Of a stretch of DNA of 64,000 nt, positions 27,481 to 36,879 are shown piece after piece (the first letter of the stretch is position 1; the number at the start of each line of letters is the position of its first letter). A program made the position numbers and the translations under genes. The DNA is from Streptomyces halobius (GTDB lineage Bacteria > Actinomycetota > Actinomycetes > Streptomycetales > Streptomycetaceae): contig NZ_CP086322.1 in the NCBI RefSeq assembly GCF_023277745.1, positions 1,550,001 to 1,614,000 on the forward strand, given 5' to 3'. The notes beneath the pieces were generated by a model. It was not told the origin of the DNA and did not search any database. It worked only from the letters and a program-made list of their open reading frames with translations.

Positions 27481-28770
27481 CTAAGGCCGCGGATCCCGCG
27501 CGTCATACCGGGCGAACGCCCGCCGCCCGGCCCCGAGGCCCGTCACCACCAGGATGCAGGCCACGCCGCCGCCCACCACCGCGGTGGCCGGGGACGTCAG
27601 GTCGGCCGCGGATCCGGCGAGGAAGTCGCCGAGGCGTGGGCCGCCCGCGACCACCACGATGAAGACACCCTGGAGACGGCCACGCATCTTGTCGGGCGCC
27701 GCGGCCTGGAGCATGGTGCTGCGGAAGACCATCGAGACGGTGTCGGCACAGCCGGCGACGGCGAGGAAGAACAGGCCCAGCCACAGGTGCCGGGAGAGCC
27801 CGAAGCAGGCGACGGCCGCGCCCCAGGAGGCCACCGCGAGCAGGATGGCCAGGCCGTGTCGGCGGATCCCGCCGAGCCAGCCGGAGAACAGCCCGCCCAG
27901 GACCGCGCCCACGGCGGGCGCGGCGACCAGCAGCCCGACGGTCTTGGCGTCCCCGGCGAACCAGAGCACGGCGATCGCGGGGAACAGCGCGCGGGGGTGG
28001 GCGAGCACCATCGCCGCCAGGTCGGAGAAGAACGTCATACGGAGGTTGGGGCGGGTGGCGAGGAAGCGCAGGCCGTCGAGGACGGAGGCCCGGCGCCGTG
28101 GTCCGTCGTCCTGTTCGGGGCGCATGGCGGGCAGTCGCCACATGGCGTAGAGGGAGGCGCTGAAGGCCGCCACGTCGATGAGATACGCGGCCTGGTAGCC
28201 CCAGAGGCCGACGATGACGCCGCCCAGCATGGGGCCGCCCATCAGACCGAGGTTGCTGGTGAGGGAGTTGAGGGCGTTGGCGGCGGGCAGCTGCTCGGCC
28301 GGCAGCAGCCGGGGGATCATCGACGTGCGGGCCGGGGAGTTCATCGCGAAGCAGACGGCCTGCAGGGCGACGACGCTGTAGAGCAGCCAGACGCGGTGGT
28401 GGCCGGCCAGCGCTGCGGTGGCCAGCACGAGGGACATCACGGTCGCGCCCATGGCGCTGAACAGGCCCAGTTTGCGGCGGTCGACGGTGTCGGCGATGGC
28501 GCCGCCGTACAGCCCGAAGACGACCAGCGGGACGAGGGAGCACAGGCCCACCACGCCGACGGAGAAGGTGGAGCCGGTGATCGCGTAGACCTGGAGCGAG
28601 ACCGCGAGGGCGGTCATCTGCTGGCCCATCCAGGAGATGGTGTTGCCGCACCACAGGCGGCGGTAGTCCGGGGAGCTGCGCAGCGGGGTCAGATCGGCGA
28701 ATATCCGGGAGCGCGGGGGTATTTCGCCTTTTCCGGGGGCTGGTGTGCCGGAGGTCGTTGCAGGGGCCAC
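27481..28770 (-). CDS. MFS transporter
   Basis: A 429-residue major-facilitator permease with about 12 transmembrane segments. Its N-terminal half (LRSSPDYRRLWCGNTISWMG, then VYAITGSTFSVGVVGL and GGAIADTVDRRKLG) resembles the enterobactin-exporter/macrolide-efflux type (EntS/MFS_3). NSPARTSMIPRLLP and LNSLTSNLGLMGGP are typical of that group. The start GTG at 28770 lacks an obvious ribosome site. Probably an exporter of a small molecule. Its 3' end abuts the IS1380 remnant, but the gene itself appears whole. Confidence 0.9.
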   Translation of the reverse strand: MAPATTSGTPAPGKGEIPPRSRIFADLTPLRSSPDYRRLWCGNTISWMGQQMTALAVSLQVYAITGSTFSVGVVGLCSLVPLVVFGLYGGAIADTVDRRKLGLFSAMGATVMSLVLATAALAGHHRVWLLYSVVALQAVCFAMNSPARTSMIPRLLPAEQLPAANALNSLTSNLGLMGGPMLGGVIVGLWGYQAAYLIDVAAFSASLYAMWRLPAMRPEQDDGPRRRASVLDGLRFLATRPNLRMTFFSDLAAMVLAHPRALFPAIAVLWFAGDAKTVGLLVAAPAVGAVLGGLFSGWLGGIRRHGLAILLAVASWGAAVACFGLSRHLWLGLFFLAVAGCADTVSMVFRSTMLQAAAPDKMRGRLQGVFIVVVAGGPRLGDFLAGSAADLTSPATAVVGGGVACILVVTGLGAGRRAFARYDARDPRP

Positions 28771-28941
28771 GCGGCGCAGTAAAGCACGCCGTGGGTGGTG
28801 TGGTGGACGGGAGGGCGGAAGAGGTGCTCGGGTGGTGTGCCCCTTACCGGGCTTCGTCCCCTACCCGGCCCCTGTGACCTGGGTTGCCCCTTACCCTGAC
28901 CCGCCCCCGTACGCAGCCCGTGCCCGGCCCGTACCGGGCCG

Positions 28942-30078
28942 TCAGCAGCCCGGGAGCCCGTACACCCGGCGTGCGTTGTCCGCCGCGATCATGGCGCCGA
29001 CCCGCTGGGCGTCCTCTGCCGACCAGTCCCCGTCGGCGGTCCATTCGCCGAGCACGGCGGTCAGCGCGGTGCGGAAGAGGGCGCTGCCGACGGTGTACAG
29101 CTCCGGGAGGCCGTAGGCGTCGGTGGAGAAGAGGAGCTTGCCGAAGGGGGTGAGTTCCAGGAATTCGGCGAGTACGGCTGCGGCGCGCGGGCCGGTGTGG
29201 GTGAGCGCCAGGCCGAAGTCGGCGTAGACGTGGGGGTGGACGGCTGCGAGGTAGGCGGCCTGGCGGTGGTACGGGTAGCAGTGCAGCAGCACGAGGTCGG
29301 TGCCGGTGTCGGCGGTGGCCCGGACGAGGCCGGTGAGCAGTGCCGGGTCGGCGTGGTCGAGGCGCAGGTCGGGGTCGCCGAAACCGGTGTGCAACTGGAG
29401 GGGGCGGCCGGTGGCGACGGCCAGCCAGATCAGGTGGCGCAGCAGGACGGGGTCGGTGAGGCGGGGCGGGCCGGCGGCCAGCCAGTCGCGGGCGGCGGTG
29501 TGGACGGCGTCGGAGGCGGGCGGCCGGGGGTCGAGGGCGAGTCCGTGGCGGTAGGCGGCGACGGATTTGAAGGCGATGGCGGTGTGTGCCGCGTCCCGTA
29601 CGGCGTGGTCGAGGGTGTCGGTGAATTCCTCGGCGTCGCGGGAGCCGGCCGCGACGCGTTCGGCCAGTGTCTCCAGGCGGACGATCTCGTATCCGGTGGC
29701 GCCGCCCGCTTCGGCGGTCTCGGCGGGCCCGGTGAGGTCGCCGGGGAGACCGGTGTCGAGGAGGTAGGTGCCGATGCCGGTGGCGCCCAGCAGGCGGCGT
29801 CGGGTCTCGTCCGGGCCGAGTTCGCGGCGGCGTCGCAGGTACTCGTCCGGCGGGCAGTGGGCGGGCAGGCCGAGCGGCGGCGGGCACCAGCGGCGTACCG
29901 CGAAACCGGCCTGGGTGTCGAAGAAGGTGGTGCCGGCCGCGGGCGGGCGGTCGGATTCGGTGAGGTACGCGGCGAACGTCCCGGGGTCCGGCTCACGGCG
30001 GAGCACGCCGTGGCAGTGGTGGTCCACCAGGGGCGGGAGGCCGTCGTCGGGGCCGGGCCCGGGGGCGTTCGCGGTCAT
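28942..30078 (-). CDS. Amidohydrolase (FluG N-terminal-like)
   Basis: A TIM-barrel amidohydrolase of 378 residues. Metal-binding features are VDHHCHGVL (HxH, about 20), LQLHTGFGDPD, VLLHCYPYHRQAAYLA and FSTDAYGLPELYTVG near the end. Its ATG at 30078 overlaps the stop of the glutamine-synthetase-like gene by one base, so the two are coupled. In fungi FluG fuses an amidohydrolase of this kind to a glutamine-synthetase domain; here the same pair is encoded as two proteins. It probably hydrolyses an amide made or bound by the partner, perhaps a gamma-glutamyl compound (inference). Confidence 0.87.
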   Translation of the reverse strand: MTANAPGPGPDDGLPPLVDHHCHGVLRREPDPGTFAAYLTESDRPPAAGTTFFDTQAGFAVRRWCPPPLGLPAHCPPDEYLRRRRELGPDETRRRLLGATGIGTYLLDTGLPGDLTGPAETAEAGGATGYEIVRLETLAERVAAGSRDAEEFTDTLDHAVRDAAHTAIAFKSVAAYRHGLALDPRPPASDAVHTAARDWLAAGPPRLTDPVLLRHLIWLAVATGRPLQLHTGFGDPDLRLDHADPALLTGLVRATADTGTDLVLLHCYPYHRQAAYLAAVHPHVYADFGLALTHTGPRAAAVLAEFLELTPFGKLLFSTDAYGLPELYTVGSALFRTALTAVLGEWTADGDWSAEDAQRVGAMIAADNARRVYGLPGC

Positions 30079-31478
30079 CACCAGCGCCAGCGGGTGGCGG
30101 CGGCGATCTCGTCGGCGTCGCTCTCGGCGAAGCGGGCCTCCTCGGCGCGCCGGACCGCGATGATCGCGCCGTGCAGCACCTTGCCCAGTGCTTCGTGCAG
30201 CGGGGCCGACTTCTCCAGCCGGTCGGTGGCCTCGGTGAGGGTGGCGGGCAGCCGGACGATGCCGCGCCGGGCACGTTCGCGGACGCCGAGGAGGCCGGGG
30301 TCGCCGCGCTCCGGGGCGGGCAGCTGGGCCCGGGTCTCGACGCCGTGCAGTCCGGCGGCGATGACCGCGCCGACGGCGAGGTAGGGATTGGCGGCCGCGT
30401 CGAAGGTCTTGACCTCGGCCTGGCCGCCGTCCGGGTCGTCGGGGGCACCGGTGATCAGTCGTAGGGCCGCTTCGCGGTTCTCCAGGCCCCAGCACTGGTA
30501 GACGCCGGCCCAGTGGGAGGGCTGGAGCCGCAGATAGCTGGCGGGCGAGGGGCAGCCGATGGCGAGGAGGGCGGGCAGCGCGCCCAGGATGCCGCCGAGA
30601 AAGGCCACCGCGTCGGGCGCCAGGCCCCATTCGGTGTCCGGGACGCGGTGCAGGCTCTGTCCGTCGCGGTACAGGCCGAGGTGGAGGTGGCAGCCGTTGC
30701 CGACCTGTCCGGCGACGACGGAGGGGGCGAAGGAGGCGCGCAGGCCGTGCCGGGCGGAGACGGCGCGGATGGTCTCGCGGACCAGCGCCGCGTCGTCCGC
30801 GGCGCGTACCGGGTCGCCCGGTGCGGTGGTGACCTCGAACTGGCCGGGCGCGTACTCGGGGTGGACCTGCAGGACGTCGATGCCCTGGAGCGCCAGCGCT
30901 TCGGTGATGTCGCGGAGGTAGTCGGAGAGTTCGACGATGCGGGTCATGCCGTACGCGGGGCCCGCGCAGGGGTGGTCGAGGGGCTCGAAGGCGCCCTCGG
31001 CGGCGGGGGTCAAGGTGGCCGGGGCGCGGGTGACCACCCACTCGGTTTCGAAGCCCATGCTCAGGTCGAGCCCGGCCGCGGCGGCCCGCTCGGCCATCCG
31101 GCGGGCGAACAGCCGCTGGCAGGCGGGGTGCGGCCGGCCCTCCTGGTCGTAGCGGTCCACCGGGGCCCAGGCCCAGCCGGGTTGCGCGGCGAGGGGGGTG
31201 ATCCGGTCCAGGTCGGGGAAGAGACGGAGGTCGCCGTCGGGCCCGCCGAGATCTTCGGATTCGGTCATCGCGTCATCGGAGGTGTAGACGTCGAAGCAGG
31301 GCGACATCCCCACGCCCCGTTCCACGGCGTGCGGCAGGCGCGGAGCCGGAATGGCCTTGACGCGTGCGATGCCCGCGTTGTCCACCCACGTCAGGGCCAC
31401 ATTCCGGACGCCCTCCGCGTCCAGTCGCGCCGCCAACTGGCGGGCGTCTCCGCACTGTTCCGCAGCCCGCGATCCCAT
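30078..31478 (-). CDS. Glutamine-synthetase family ligase (GlnA-like)
   Basis: 466 residues of the GS fold: N-terminal beta-grasp with LTWVDNAGIARVKAIP, metal-ligand segments GFETEWVV and HPEYAPGQFEVT, the ATP-site NGCHLHLGLY, SPASYLRLQPSHWAG and ENREAALRL. It is diverged from true GlnA and resembles the GlnA3/GlnA4 group, which joins glutamate to polyamines or ethanolamine. ATG at 31478 is preceded by GAGG eight bases upstream. The frame stays open further upstream into the PP2C gene, but that is a consequence of the PP2C frameshift. It forms a coupled unit with the amidohydrolase and may serve nitrogen recovery from amines (inference). Confidence 0.88.
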   Translation of the reverse strand: MGSRAAEQCGDARQLAARLDAEGVRNVALTWVDNAGIARVKAIPAPRLPHAVERGVGMSPCFDVYTSDDAMTESEDLGGPDGDLRLFPDLDRITPLAAQPGWAWAPVDRYDQEGRPHPACQRLFARRMAERAAAAGLDLSMGFETEWVVTRAPATLTPAAEGAFEPLDHPCAGPAYGMTRIVELSDYLRDITEALALQGIDVLQVHPEYAPGQFEVTTAPGDPVRAADDAALVRETIRAVSARHGLRASFAPSVVAGQVGNGCHLHLGLYRDGQSLHRVPDTEWGLAPDAVAFLGGILGALPALLAIGCPSPASYLRLQPSHWAGVYQCWGLENREAALRLITGAPDDPDGGQAEVKTFDAAANPYLAVGAVIAAGLHGVETRAQLPAPERGDPGLLGVRERARRGIVRLPATLTEATDRLEKSAPLHEALGKVLHGAIIAVRRAEEARFAESDADEIAAATRWRW

Positions 31479-31555
31479 AGTGCCGTCCTCACTTGGCCGT
31501 GCCGATCTCTCGGCGCCCGATCCCCGCTGTCTCCGGTGGGCCAGGGCCTCTCCGG

Positions 31556-33618
31556 TCAGGGGCAGTTGAACTCGCACCATACGCACTTTCCGCCGCCGCG
31601 AGGTTCCACACCCCACACATCCGCCAGCCGGTCCACGAGCAGCAGTCCGCGGCCGGAGCCCCCGGGCCTCGCCCGGTTCGCGGCGTCTGGGCAGGCTGCT
31701 GTTGCGGTCCTCGACCTCCAGCCGCAGGCGGCGTTCGGCGCTGTGCGGCATCCGGATGTCGACCACCGCCTCGCCATCGGTGTGCAGCAGGGCGTTGGTG
31801 ATCAGCTCGTCGGTGACCAGTTCGATCTCCTCGGAACGCTCGCGGGCGCCCCAGGCGCGTACCGCGGCCCGGATCATGTGCCGGGCGGCGGACAGGGCTT
31901 CGGGGTCGGCGGGGGCGATGTGCTGCCGGAACCGTCCGACGGTGTCGCGCTCGGGGACGCCGAGGCGGCGCAGCAGGAGGAGCGCCATATCGTCCTCGCC
32001 GGTCCGCCCGTCGGCCGCTTCGCAGAGGCAGTCGGCAAGTTGCTGGACGTCATAGGGGCCTTCGCGGATTTCCCGGGCCAGGTTCCGCAGGGCGTCGTCG
32101 AGGTCGAGGCCGGGTTCCTCGACGAGGCCGTCGGTGCACAGCAGCAGGGTGTCGCCGGGGGCGAGGTGGACGGTGGTGACGGGGTAGTCGAGCCGCCGGA
32201 ACTCGGAGGAGATGCCGAGCGGCAGCCCGCCCGCCACCGGCAGCCGGCGGCAGATCCCTTCCGCGTGCCGGAGCAGGGGGTCGATATGGCCGGCGCGGAC
32301 GAACCGGGCCACGCCGGTGGTCAGGTCCGCGTCGACATAGATGCAGGTGGCGAAGCGGTCGGTCTCCAGCTCGTTGAGGAAGGCGGAGGCCCGGCCCATG
32401 ACGGTGGCGGGGGCGTGCCCTTCGGCGGCGTAGGCGCGCAGCACGATCCGCAGCTGGCCCATGAGGGCAGCGGCCTGGGTGTCATGGCCCTGGACGTCGC
32501 CGATGACGGCGGCGACCCGGCCGTCGGGCAGCGGGATCACGTCGTACCAGTCGCCGCCGATGTCCCGGCCCATCCGTCCGGAGCGGTAGCGGACCGCGAT
32601 CCGGGCGTCCGGGACGCCGGGGATCCGGCGGGGCAGCATGGCCTGCTGGAGGCCGGCGGCTATCTCGTGCTCCTGGTCGTGGAGCATGGCGCGGGCCAGG
32701 CTCTGCGCGATGCTGCCGAGCGCGACCAGGACGTTGCGCTCCTGGGCGCGGAAGTCGCTCTCCCGCTCGAAGAACAGCCCGATCACGCCGATCGGGCGGC
32801 CCTGGGCGATCAGCGGCAGGTACGCGGCGGAGTTGATGTTCAGCGGTTCGATGGCCGGCCACAGCCGTGGCCGGCCGAGTCGGAATTCGTGACGGGTGCG
32901 GACGTAGCGCGGGGCGAGGGTGCGGACGACCTCGCTCATGGGGAATTCGTCGCCGACCCGGGTGAATTCCAGGTCGGGTACAAAGCTGCCCGCCTTGCCC
33001 TCGGAGGCCGGCCGGATCCGGCCGGCCTCGACGAGGCCGACGATGACGTTCTCCGCGCCCAGCCGGCTCAGGCCCTGCTCGTCGGTGAGGACGCTGATCA
33101 CCTCGCCCACGGTTCTGGCGTGCGCGAGGGCGGCGGTGGTGCGCTCGACGAGGCTGGTGTGCCGGCTGCGCTCCTCGTCGACCGCGAGCCGCTCGGCCGC
33201 CTGGGTGTACTCGCCGCTGGCGTCGCGGACCACGCCGATGATGCGGCGGGGCCGGCCGGTCCCGTCGCGGCGGATGCTGCCCCGGGCATGGGTCCAGCGC
33301 AGCTCGCCGTTGCGGAGACGTACGCGGAAGCAGATGCCGTAGGAGTGGCTGCCGTCCTTGAGGGATTCGGGCGACCAGGGCGTCCAGACGGGCGGCCTCG
33401 GTGGACGGTACGCGGCAGCCGAGGGTCTCCGGGCGGTCGTCGTACTCGCCCGGCAGCAGGTCGAACACCTCCAGGGCGGGTGGGTCCATATGCATCAGCC
33501 CGCTGTCGAGGCCCCAGTCGAAGCCACCCATGCCGTTGAGGGCAAGGGTGAGGTCCGGGTGGGCGGGCCAGTCGTCCGGCACCGACATGGTGGGCTGCTG
33601 CGCTGCCCGGTCAGCCAT
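31556..33618 (-). pseudogene. PAS-GAF-PP2C-HATPase phosphatase with two frameshifts
   Basis: A paralogue of the phosphatase at 8938, about 687 residues if joined. The start ATG at 33618 opens a PAS domain (MGGFDWGLDSGLMHMDPPAL). Near 33365 one extra C shifts the frame. The next frame carries the rest of PAS (DGSHSYGICFRVR), GAF, and the PP2C domain (MLPRRIPGV, GGDWYDVIPL, GDVQGHD, CTDGLVEEPG, EDDMALLLL) and enters the ATPase domain (ELITNALLH). Near 31675, a G5 run shifts it again; the third frame gives GSGRGLLLVDRLADVWG and WCEFNCP to the stop. Both shifts are net +1. All domains remain recognisable, so recent mutation or sequencing error is likely. Confidence 0.85.
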
Positions 33619-33830
33619 GTCGTCACTTTGCCATATTCACCCGGACTGCGGCGTGTCTGCGCGGGTCACCGACGACGCCGGTGGCATCACGCACCATGCC
33701 CGGCAGGCAGCGGGCTGGGGCGGCCTTCGCGTTTCCGCCCGCCACGCCCCTACAACAAGGCCCTCCTGGCCGCTCCCGGTGCGACCCTGGAGCGGACAGC
33801 CCGTCCATCACCCACTTCCGGGAAGTGACC

Positions 33831-34166
33831 ATGACCGCCCCCCACGGCCACCGCATCGAGATCGAAGAAGGCACGGAGCACGTCCGCGTCGTCGTCGACG
33901 GCCGGCTGCTCGCCGACAGCCGCCGCCCCCTGCTCCTCTCCGAGACCGGCTATCCGGTGCGCTACTACCTCCCGCCCGAGGACGTACGCACCGACCTCCT
34001 CACCCCCTCCGACACCCACACCCTCTGCCCGTTCAAGGGCACCGCCTCCTACTGGTCACTTTCCGACGGCCCGGAGGACATCGCCTGGGCCTACCCTGAG
34101 CCGCACCCCGAGGTGGCCCGGATCAAGGACCATCTCTGCTTCTACGAGGCCGAGTTGGCCGAGTAG
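33831..34166 (+). CDS. DUF427 domain protein
   Basis: A 111-residue protein that is almost entirely a DUF427 domain: HVRVVVDGRLLADSRRPLLL, then YLPPEDVRTDLL, THTLCPFKGTASYWSL and the WAYPEPHPE segment. The start is ATG at 33831, after GGAAGTGACC. DUF427 proteins are small all-beta proteins, often single genes in actinobacteria; the biochemical role is not established. Divergent from the PP2C gene, 212 bp away. Confidence 0.9.
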   Translation: MTAPHGHRIEIEEGTEHVRVVVDGRLLADSRRPLLLSETGYPVRYYLPPEDVRTDLLTPSDTHTLCPFKGTASYWSLSDGPEDIAWAYPEPHPEVARIKDHLCFYEAELAE

Positions 34167-34186
34167 CGTCGGCCGCGGGACACCGA

Positions 34187-34203
34187 TTGGAAAGTTTCCT
34201 AAC
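34187..34203. promoter_or_regulatory. Palindromic candidate operator
   Basis: TTGGAAAGTTTCCTAAC is a near-perfect palindrome centred on the G of AAAGTTT. It lies about 90 bp upstream of the phosphoesterase gene, in an AT-rich patch. It resembles a TTAGGAAAGTTTCCTAA-type palindrome that I recall upstream of secreted hydrolase genes in Streptomyces; the binding protein is not asserted. Confidence 0.4.
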
Positions 34204-34290
34204 AGTAAATCCTCCGCCTCCTTGACGCGTACATGTTCGAGCGCCAGGATTCCTCGGGACGGCTCCCCCACGCCGACACAGGAGACGGAT

Positions 34291-35286
34291 ATGACGTCCA
34301 CCCCCAGCGCTCAGCAGCCCGCGAAGCCCGAGCGTCCTCGGAGGTCCAGGAAGTCCCTGCTGGGCACCCCCCGGTTCGGGATACCCGCCGCCGCGGGCGC
34401 GGCGCTCGCGCTCGTCGGCGGCGTCGCGCTGTGGTCGACCGCCGACCGCGCGGACGCCGCCCCCGACCGCGCGCCGGGCGCGCACACCGCCGGGTTCACG
34501 GCCGTCGCCGCAGGCGACATCGCCGAGAAATGCACCGCGAGCAACAGCGCCTGCGAGCACCCCAAGACCGCGGCGCTGGTGAAGAAGATCAACCCGGCGT
34601 TCGTGCTCACCATGGGCGACAACCAGTACGACGACGCGCGGCTCAAGGACTTCGAGCGCTATTACGACAAGACCTGGGGCACGTTCAAGGACAAGACGCA
34701 TCCCTCCGCCGGCAACCACGAGACCTATGACCCGGACGGTGAACTGGCCGGCTACAAGGCCTACTTCGGTGACGTCGCCTACCCCGAGGGCAAGAGCTAC
34801 TACAGCTTCGACCATGACAACTGGCACTTCATCGCGCTGGACTCCAACAGCCTGGACTCCGCACAGCTCGACTGGCTGAGGTCCGACCTCGCCGCCAACT
34901 CCAAGAAGTGCGTGGCCGCTTACTGGCACCACCCGCTCTTCTCCTCCGGCGAGCACGGCAACGACCCGGTCAGCCGGCCGGTCTGGAAGCTGCTCCACGA
35001 CGCCGAGGCCGAACTGGTCCTCAACGGCCACGACCACCACTACGAGCGCTTCGCCCCACAGGCCCCGGACGGCAAGGCCGACAAGGCCGGGCTGGTCGAA
35101 CTCCTCGCCGGGATGGGCGGCGCCGACCCGTACCAGATCGAGGAGGTCCAGCCGAACAGCGAGAAGCGGCTGACCGACACCTTCGGCGTGGTGAAACTGA
35201 ACTTCACCGACAACGGCTTCTCCTGGGACCTGGTCGGTACGGACGGCAGCACGAAGGACAGCAGCCCGTCCTACGAGTGCCACTGA
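34291..35286 (+). CDS. Exported metallophosphoesterase
   Basis: A 331-residue calcineurin-like phosphoesterase. A basic N-terminus with RRSRKS precedes a hydrophobic segment (GIPAAAGAALALVGGVALW, about residues 30-48), giving a signal peptide or anchor. Metal motifs in order are AVAAGDIAEKC (about 72), LTMGDNQYDD (about 107), SAGNHETYD (about 140), AAYWHHPLFSS (about 210) and LNGHDHHYERF (about 246). GGAGACGGAT precedes the ATG at 34291. Similar in plan to purple acid phosphatases and distinct in sequence from the Tat-exported enzyme at 5680. Phosphate scavenging is likely. A palindrome lies about 90 bp upstream. Confidence 0.88.
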   Translation: MTSTPSAQQPAKPERPRRSRKSLLGTPRFGIPAAAGAALALVGGVALWSTADRADAAPDRAPGAHTAGFTAVAAGDIAEKCTASNSACEHPKTAALVKKINPAFVLTMGDNQYDDARLKDFERYYDKTWGTFKDKTHPSAGNHETYDPDGELAGYKAYFGDVAYPEGKSYYSFDHDNWHFIALDSNSLDSAQLDWLRSDLAANSKKCVAAYWHHPLFSSGEHGNDPVSRPVWKLLHDAEAELVLNGHDHHYERFAPQAPDGKADKAGLVELLAGMGGADPYQIEEVQPNSEKRLTDTFGVVKLNFTDNGFSWDLVGTDGSTKDSSPSYECH

Positions 35287-35331
35287 GCTCGGCGGGGGCC
35301 GGGCGGGGACCACGACCGATCCACAGACCTG

Positions 35332-35439
35332 ATGACGGACCTGATACCGGACTTCATGACGCACTTCATGACGGACCTGATGTCGGACCCTATGCCGGAG
35401 CTGATGCCAGATCTGCCCTCTGACGACGGTTCTGATTGA
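35332..35439 (+). CDS. Repeat-coded 35-residue ORF overlapping the MFS start
   Basis: Between the phosphoesterase and the MFS gene a 12-bp period encodes a four-residue repeat (DLMT, DLIP, DFMT, HFMT, DLMS, DPMP, ELMP). Read from ATG 35332 it gives a 35-residue acidic, Met-rich peptide. Its TGA (35437-35439) overlaps the ATG of the MFS gene by one base (TGATG). That overlap suggests a translated leader coupled to the transporter. There is no good ribosome site, no homologue comes to mind, and the repeat may simply be expanded DNA. Confidence 0.3.
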   Translation: MTDLIPDFMTHFMTDLMSDPMPELMPDLPSDDGSD

Positions 35440-36768
35440 TGTATCTCGCGACCACGGACGCGGCCGCAGCGGCGGCGAAGGTGACGCGCGGCCGCGTCGG
35501 CGGGCCGGTTCTCGCCCTCGGCGCGGTCAGCCTTGTCACCGATATCTCCTCGGAGATGGTCACCGCGGTGCTGCCGCTCTATATTCGTCCTCCAGCTGGG
35601 GCTGTCACCACTGCAGTTCGGCTTCCTCGACGGCCTCTATAACGGCGTTACAGCGATCGTGCGACTGCTGGGCGGACACGCGGCCGACCGGGGCGGGCGG
35701 CACAAACTCGTCGCCGGAACCGGCTACGCGCTGTCCGCGCTGTCCCGCCTCGGGCTGCTGTGCGCGGGCGGCGGCACCGTCGGCATCGGCGCCTCACTCG
35801 CCGCGGACCGCATCGGCAAGGGCGTACGCACCGCCCCGCGCGATGCGCTGATCTCGCTCAGCGCTCCGCCGGACGCGCTCGGCCGGGCGTTCGGCGTGCA
35901 CCGGGCGATGGACACCACCGGCGCCCTCCTCGGGCCGCTCGTCGCGTTCGCGCTGCTGTGGGCCACCGCCGACGCTTACGACGCGGTGTTCGTCGTCAGC
36001 TTCTGCTTCGGCCTGCTCGGCGTGCTGATGATGATCGCCTTCGTACCGGGGCGAGCCGCGTTGCCCACACACCACCAGGCACCGGCCACGGTACCCCGCC
36101 CGCGCGCGCGACTCCTGACCCCGTTACGCGATCCCGCCTACCGGCGCATCTTCATTGCCGCGGCACTGCTGGGCGCGGCAACCATCGGCGACTCATTCCT
36201 CTACCTGCTGCTGCAGCGCCGGCTGGACTTCGCGGTGAGCTGGTTCCTGCTGCTGCCGCTGGGCTCCGCCGCGGTCTATCTGCTGCTGGCGGTGCCCGCC
36301 GGCCGGCTCGGCGACCGCATCGGCCGTCGGGTGCCGTTCCTGTGCGGGCATGCCACGCTGCTCACCGGCTATGTACTGCTGCTGACGACGGATGCCGGCC
36401 CGGTTCTCCTGGTGGGCGTACTGCTGCTGCTCGGCGTGTTCTACGGGGCCACCGACGGCGTACTGATGGCACTCGCCGGGCCGGTACTGCCTGCCGCCCG
36501 GCGGGCAAGCGGGATGGCACTGCTCCAGACGGGGCAGGCGCTGTGCCGGCTCCTGGCAGCCGCCGGTTTCGGGGCCGCGTGGACGCTGTGGGGCACCCGT
36601 CCCGCGCTGATCGCCGCCGTTGCCGCACTGGCGATGGCACTGGGGGCGGCGGTCTTCCTCCTCCCCCGATCGGCCGGGCTGACCGGGCCAGTCGGGCCGG
36701 CCGGCCCGGTCAGCCCGGTCGGCTCCATCGGCCCGGCCGGCCCGGAAGGGAAGCCACCCCCCACATGA
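35439..36768 (+). pseudogene. MFS transporter with N-terminal frameshift
   Basis: A 12-helix major-facilitator permease of about 442 residues if joined. The first 50 residues (from ATG 35439, GPVLALGAVSLVTDISSEMV, TAVLPLY) are in one frame. At about 35585 (CTCTATATTCGTC) the frame shifts by +1 (or -2) and continues FVLQLGLSPLQFGFLDGLYN, HAADRGGRHKLVAGTGY, ADRIGKGVRTAPRDALI (the MFS loop motif) and GRLGDRIGRRVPF to a Gly/Pro-rich tail (GPVGPAGPVSPVGSIGPAGP). This resembles the actinobacterial RhtX/FptX-like and YfkF-like MFS permeases. Probably functional if the shift is a sequencing artefact. Confidence 0.85.
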
Positions 36769-36879
36769 ATCCGGCCAATCCAACCAATCCGCGATCCAAC
36801 TGATCCGGCCAATCCAGCGGATTCACCGAAGGACGCGACTCAGGAAGCGTCGGAGAAGGCGTCGAAGGGAGTCTCACCC

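Noticed and set aside
31479..31555. A single fused PP2C-glutamine synthetase protein
   Set aside because: The shared open frame exists only because the PP2C gene is shifted near 31675. The true PP2C C-terminus is in another frame and ends at 31556, and the GS has its own ribosome site.
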